A DNA stretch of 14,929 nt, from assembly GCA_964502665.1 (NCBI GenBank), contig CAZCXP010000056.1, forward strand, positions 1 through 14,929, in the 5' to 3' direction. This DNA is from SOKG01 sp964502665. Lineage in GTDB: Bacteria; Chloroflexota; Dehalococcoidia; SZUA-161. Positions 13,417 through 14,929 of the stretch are shown piece after piece. The translations under genes and the position numbers were made by a program. The notes beneath the pieces are model-generated. The model was given only the letters and a program-made list of their open reading frames with translations, ran no database searches and was not told where the DNA came from. How positions within the stretch are numbered: position 1 is the stretch's first letter; every line of letters starts with the position of its first letter.

Positions 13417-14535
13417 CTATAAGCTCAGGCATTCTCTAAGCGCCTCCACGACCTCCTCTATCTGCACTTCGCTCAGCTCGGGATACATAGGCAGGGAAAG
13501 CACTTGCCCCTGGGCCTGCTCGCTTTGCGGGAAATCGCCGACCTCATAGCCCAAACCTCGGTACACTTCCTGGAGATGGAGGGACAACGGGTAATAAACC
13601 ATCGTCTGGATGCCCTTCGATTCCAGATGCCCTCGCAGTTCATTTCGATCCAGGCGAGAATCTACCAGGCGGATGGTGTAGTAGTTGAAGGTGGATTTAT
13701 TGCGTTCTTCGACATGCGGAGGCTCGATGCCGTCTACCTGGCTGAGCAGCCGGGTATAGAGCGAGGCTTTGCTGCGACGCTGCTCATTCCAACGGTCGAG
13801 GTGCTTCAGCTTTACCCTCAGAATAGCCGCCTGCAGGGCATCGAGGCGGCTGTTGAAGCCATGCATTATGTGATAGTAGCTGGTCCTGGAGCCGTGCTTT
13901 CTGAGCACATCCACCGTTTCCGCAATCTCGGGGGCATTGGTGACCACCATGCCGCCATCGCCGTAGGCACCCAGGTTCTTGGCCGGGAAGAAGCTGAGAC
14001 AGCCAGCATCGCCCAGCGAGCCGACTTTCTTACCTTTGTATTCTGCCCCCAGCGCCTGGGCACAGTCTTCAACCACTCTGAGATTGTATTTCTGGGCAAG
14101 CTCCAGAACAGGGTCCATAGCTGCTGGCTGGCCGTAGAGGTGGACCGGAACTATAGCCCTGGTTTTGGAGTTGATCTTGGGCTCAATTTGTGCAGGGTCT
14201 ATGTTGCAGGTTCGCGGCTCCATATCCACAAACACGGGTCTAGCCCCGCACCTGGCTATGGACTCGGCGGTGGCGATGAAAGTGAAGGGGGTGGTAATTA
14301 CCTCGTCACCGGGTTCGATCCCGCAGGCAACGAGGGCAAGGTGCAGGGCATCCGTGCCTGAGGCAACGCCCACGGCGAACCTCGTGCCGCAGTAGGCGGC
14401 CATTTCCTCTTCGAAGGCTTTGACCTCAGGACCGAGGATGAACTGTCCCTGTCGCAGAACTCTGCCAATAGCAGAGTCAATTTCATCCTTTATTGAGTCG
14501 TATTGAGCCTTTAGGTCAACCAAGGGAATGTTCAA
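13417..14535 (-). CDS. DegT/DnrJ/EryC1 family sugar aminotransferase
   Basis: PLP-dependent enzyme that aminates a keto-sugar nucleotide, 372 residues. The Schiff-base lysine is K186 in FFPAKNLGAYGDGG. E156-D157 in VVEDCAQ holds the cofactor ring (D157), SGTDALHLAL at 59-68 binds the phosphate, and NSRLDALQAAIL at 228-239 is the usual family signature. The N-terminus (NIPLVDLKAQYDSIKDEI) and the segment VPVHLYGQPAAMDP (129-142) most resemble the WbpE/WlbC group, which makes 3-amino sugars on UDP-GlcNAc-derived uronates. The FdtB group, acting on dTDP-3-keto-6-deoxyhexose, is an alternative. The start is TTG with GAGGGGGG 7 nt upstream and a 4-nt overlap (TTGA) with the acyltransferase stop; no ATG fits this frame. 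The downstream genes are wzm and wzt. Confidence 0.93.
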   Translation of the reverse strand: MNIPLVDLKAQYDSIKDEIDSAIGRVLRQGQFILGPEVKAFEEEMAAYCGTRFAVGVASGTDALHLALVACGIEPGDEVITTPFTFIATAESIARCGARPVFVDMEPRTCNIDPAQIEPKINSKTRAIVPVHLYGQPAAMDPVLELAQKYNLRVVEDCAQALGAEYKGKKVGSLGDAGCLSFFPAKNLGAYGDGGMVVTNAPEIAETVDVLRKHGSRTSYYHIMHGFNSRLDALQAAILRVKLKHLDRWNEQRRSKASLYTRLLSQVDGIEPPHVEERNKSTFNYYTIRLVDSRLDRNELRGHLESKGIQTMVYYPLSLHLQEVYRGLGYEVGDFPQSEQAQGQVLSLPMYPELSEVQIEEVVEALRECLSL

Positions 14536-14929
14536 TGAGCATCCCCCCTCGGCGGGAGAAGTTCATCTTCGGGGACGTCGCGTATCACCCTAGCGGGCAC
14601 GCCCATAACTACCTTCCGATCGGGCACGTCGCGGCTGACCAACGCTCCAGCAGCTACCACTGCCTGCTCACCAATAACGACGCCGGGGAGAAGAGTAGCG
14701 TTTGAGCCAACCCGGGCGCCTCTTTTGATATATGGCCCTTTGTACACTCCAGCGACCCCCCTGCCCATTTTGTTATCATTGGTGGTGCTAATATGAGAAC
14801 CAATAAATGCGTCATCTTCAATAATCATATCGCTGGTAAGATGGGTAACAGCCGCAGTCCTTACACGCTGTCCGATTACAGTTCGAGGTTCCATAGAAAT
14901 CAACCTTGCAATTATGGTCTTATCCCCAA
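14532..14929 (-). CDS. hexapeptide-repeat acyltransferase, 5' end outside window
   Basis: Left-handed beta-helix acyltransferase, probably acetylating the amino group installed by the adjacent aminotransferase. The frame is open to the window edge, so the visible 131 residues are the C-terminal part and the true start lies beyond 14929. An internal ATG at 14892-14894 would cut into the helix and is unlikely to be the start. Hexapeptide-type turns run through RTVIGQRV, IIEDDAFIGSH, PYIKRGARVGSNATLLPGVV and IGEQAVVAAGALVSRDVP. TTNDNKMGR interrupts them as the usual loop, and the end VMGVPARVIRD is typical of sugar O/N-acetyltransferases. Members of the WbpD/WlbB or FdtC type pair with DegT aminotransferases; the TNDN loop differs from the TNVINPR I associate with WbpD, so the sugar is uncertain. 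Confidence 0.88.
   Translation of the reverse strand, partial: GDKTIIARLISMEPRTVIGQRVRTAAVTHLTSDMIIEDDAFIGSHISTTNDNKMGRGVAGVYKGPYIKRGARVGSNATLLPGVVIGEQAVVAAGALVSRDVPDRKVVMGVPARVIRDVPEDELLPPRGDAH
14543..14550 (-). promoter_or_regulatory. Shine-Dalgarno site for the TTG start of the aminotransferase
   Basis: GAGGGGGG on the minus strand, 7 nt upstream of the TTG at 14533-14535, within the last codons of the acyltransferase gene. It supports a non-ATG, translationally coupled start. Confidence 0.6.

Overview
The window is a surface-polysaccharide and protein-glycosylation locus of about 15 kb, interrupted by one 100-N assembly gap (3806-3905). It most likely comes from a bacterium of the Chloroflexota (Dehalococcoidia-like). 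That is inferred from the mix of archaeal-type and bacterial-type genes: a long-form RfbA, an STT3/AglB-type oligosaccharyltransferase, a DUF1616 membrane protein, a bacterial Wzm/Wzt exporter, good Shine-Dalgarno sites, several TTG starts and many short palindromic intergenic repeats. An archaeal or other bacterial source is not excluded by sequence reading alone. No rRNA, tRNA, CRISPR array, transposase or phage gene was seen.

Layout. (1) 1-313: non-coding, with nested hairpins and a perfect 32-bp palindrome. (2) 314-3689, minus strand: a compact four-gene dTDP-L-rhamnose operon read rfbA-rfbC-rfbD-rfbB. Its putative promoter overlaps a perfect 21-bp inverted repeat that looks like an operator. 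(3) 3690-4293: intergenic, with the assembly gap flanked by an exact 55-bp duplication (probably an assembly artefact), a 14-bp tandem repeat, a second copy of the 32-bp palindrome and C/G-rich hairpins. (4) 4294-7605, plus strand: a DUF1616 membrane protein and, 30 nt downstream, an 810-residue STT3/AglB-like oligosaccharyltransferase with all the expected catalytic motifs. (5) 7606-8073: intergenic, with three hairpins. (6) 8074-10529, plus strand: a polyprenyl-phosphate-type GT2 glycosyltransferase and a GT-B glycosyltransferase. (7) 10568-14929, minus strand: read right to left, a left-handed-beta-helix acyltransferase (5' end outside the window), a DegT-type sugar aminotransferase, Wzm, Wzt and a GT4-type glycosyltransferase.

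How the genes may work together (inference): the rfb genes supply dTDP-rhamnose, and the aminotransferase/acyltransferase pair makes an N-acylated amino sugar. The three glycosyltransferases build or prime a lipid-linked glycan, Wzm/Wzt moves a lipid-linked glycan across the membrane, and STT3 could transfer one to asparagines of exported proteins. DUF1616 is a candidate membrane partner of STT3. The co-location of an oligosaccharyltransferase with an ABC-type O-antigen exporter is the most interesting aspect: it suggests an archaeal-like N-glycosylation pathway in a bacterium.
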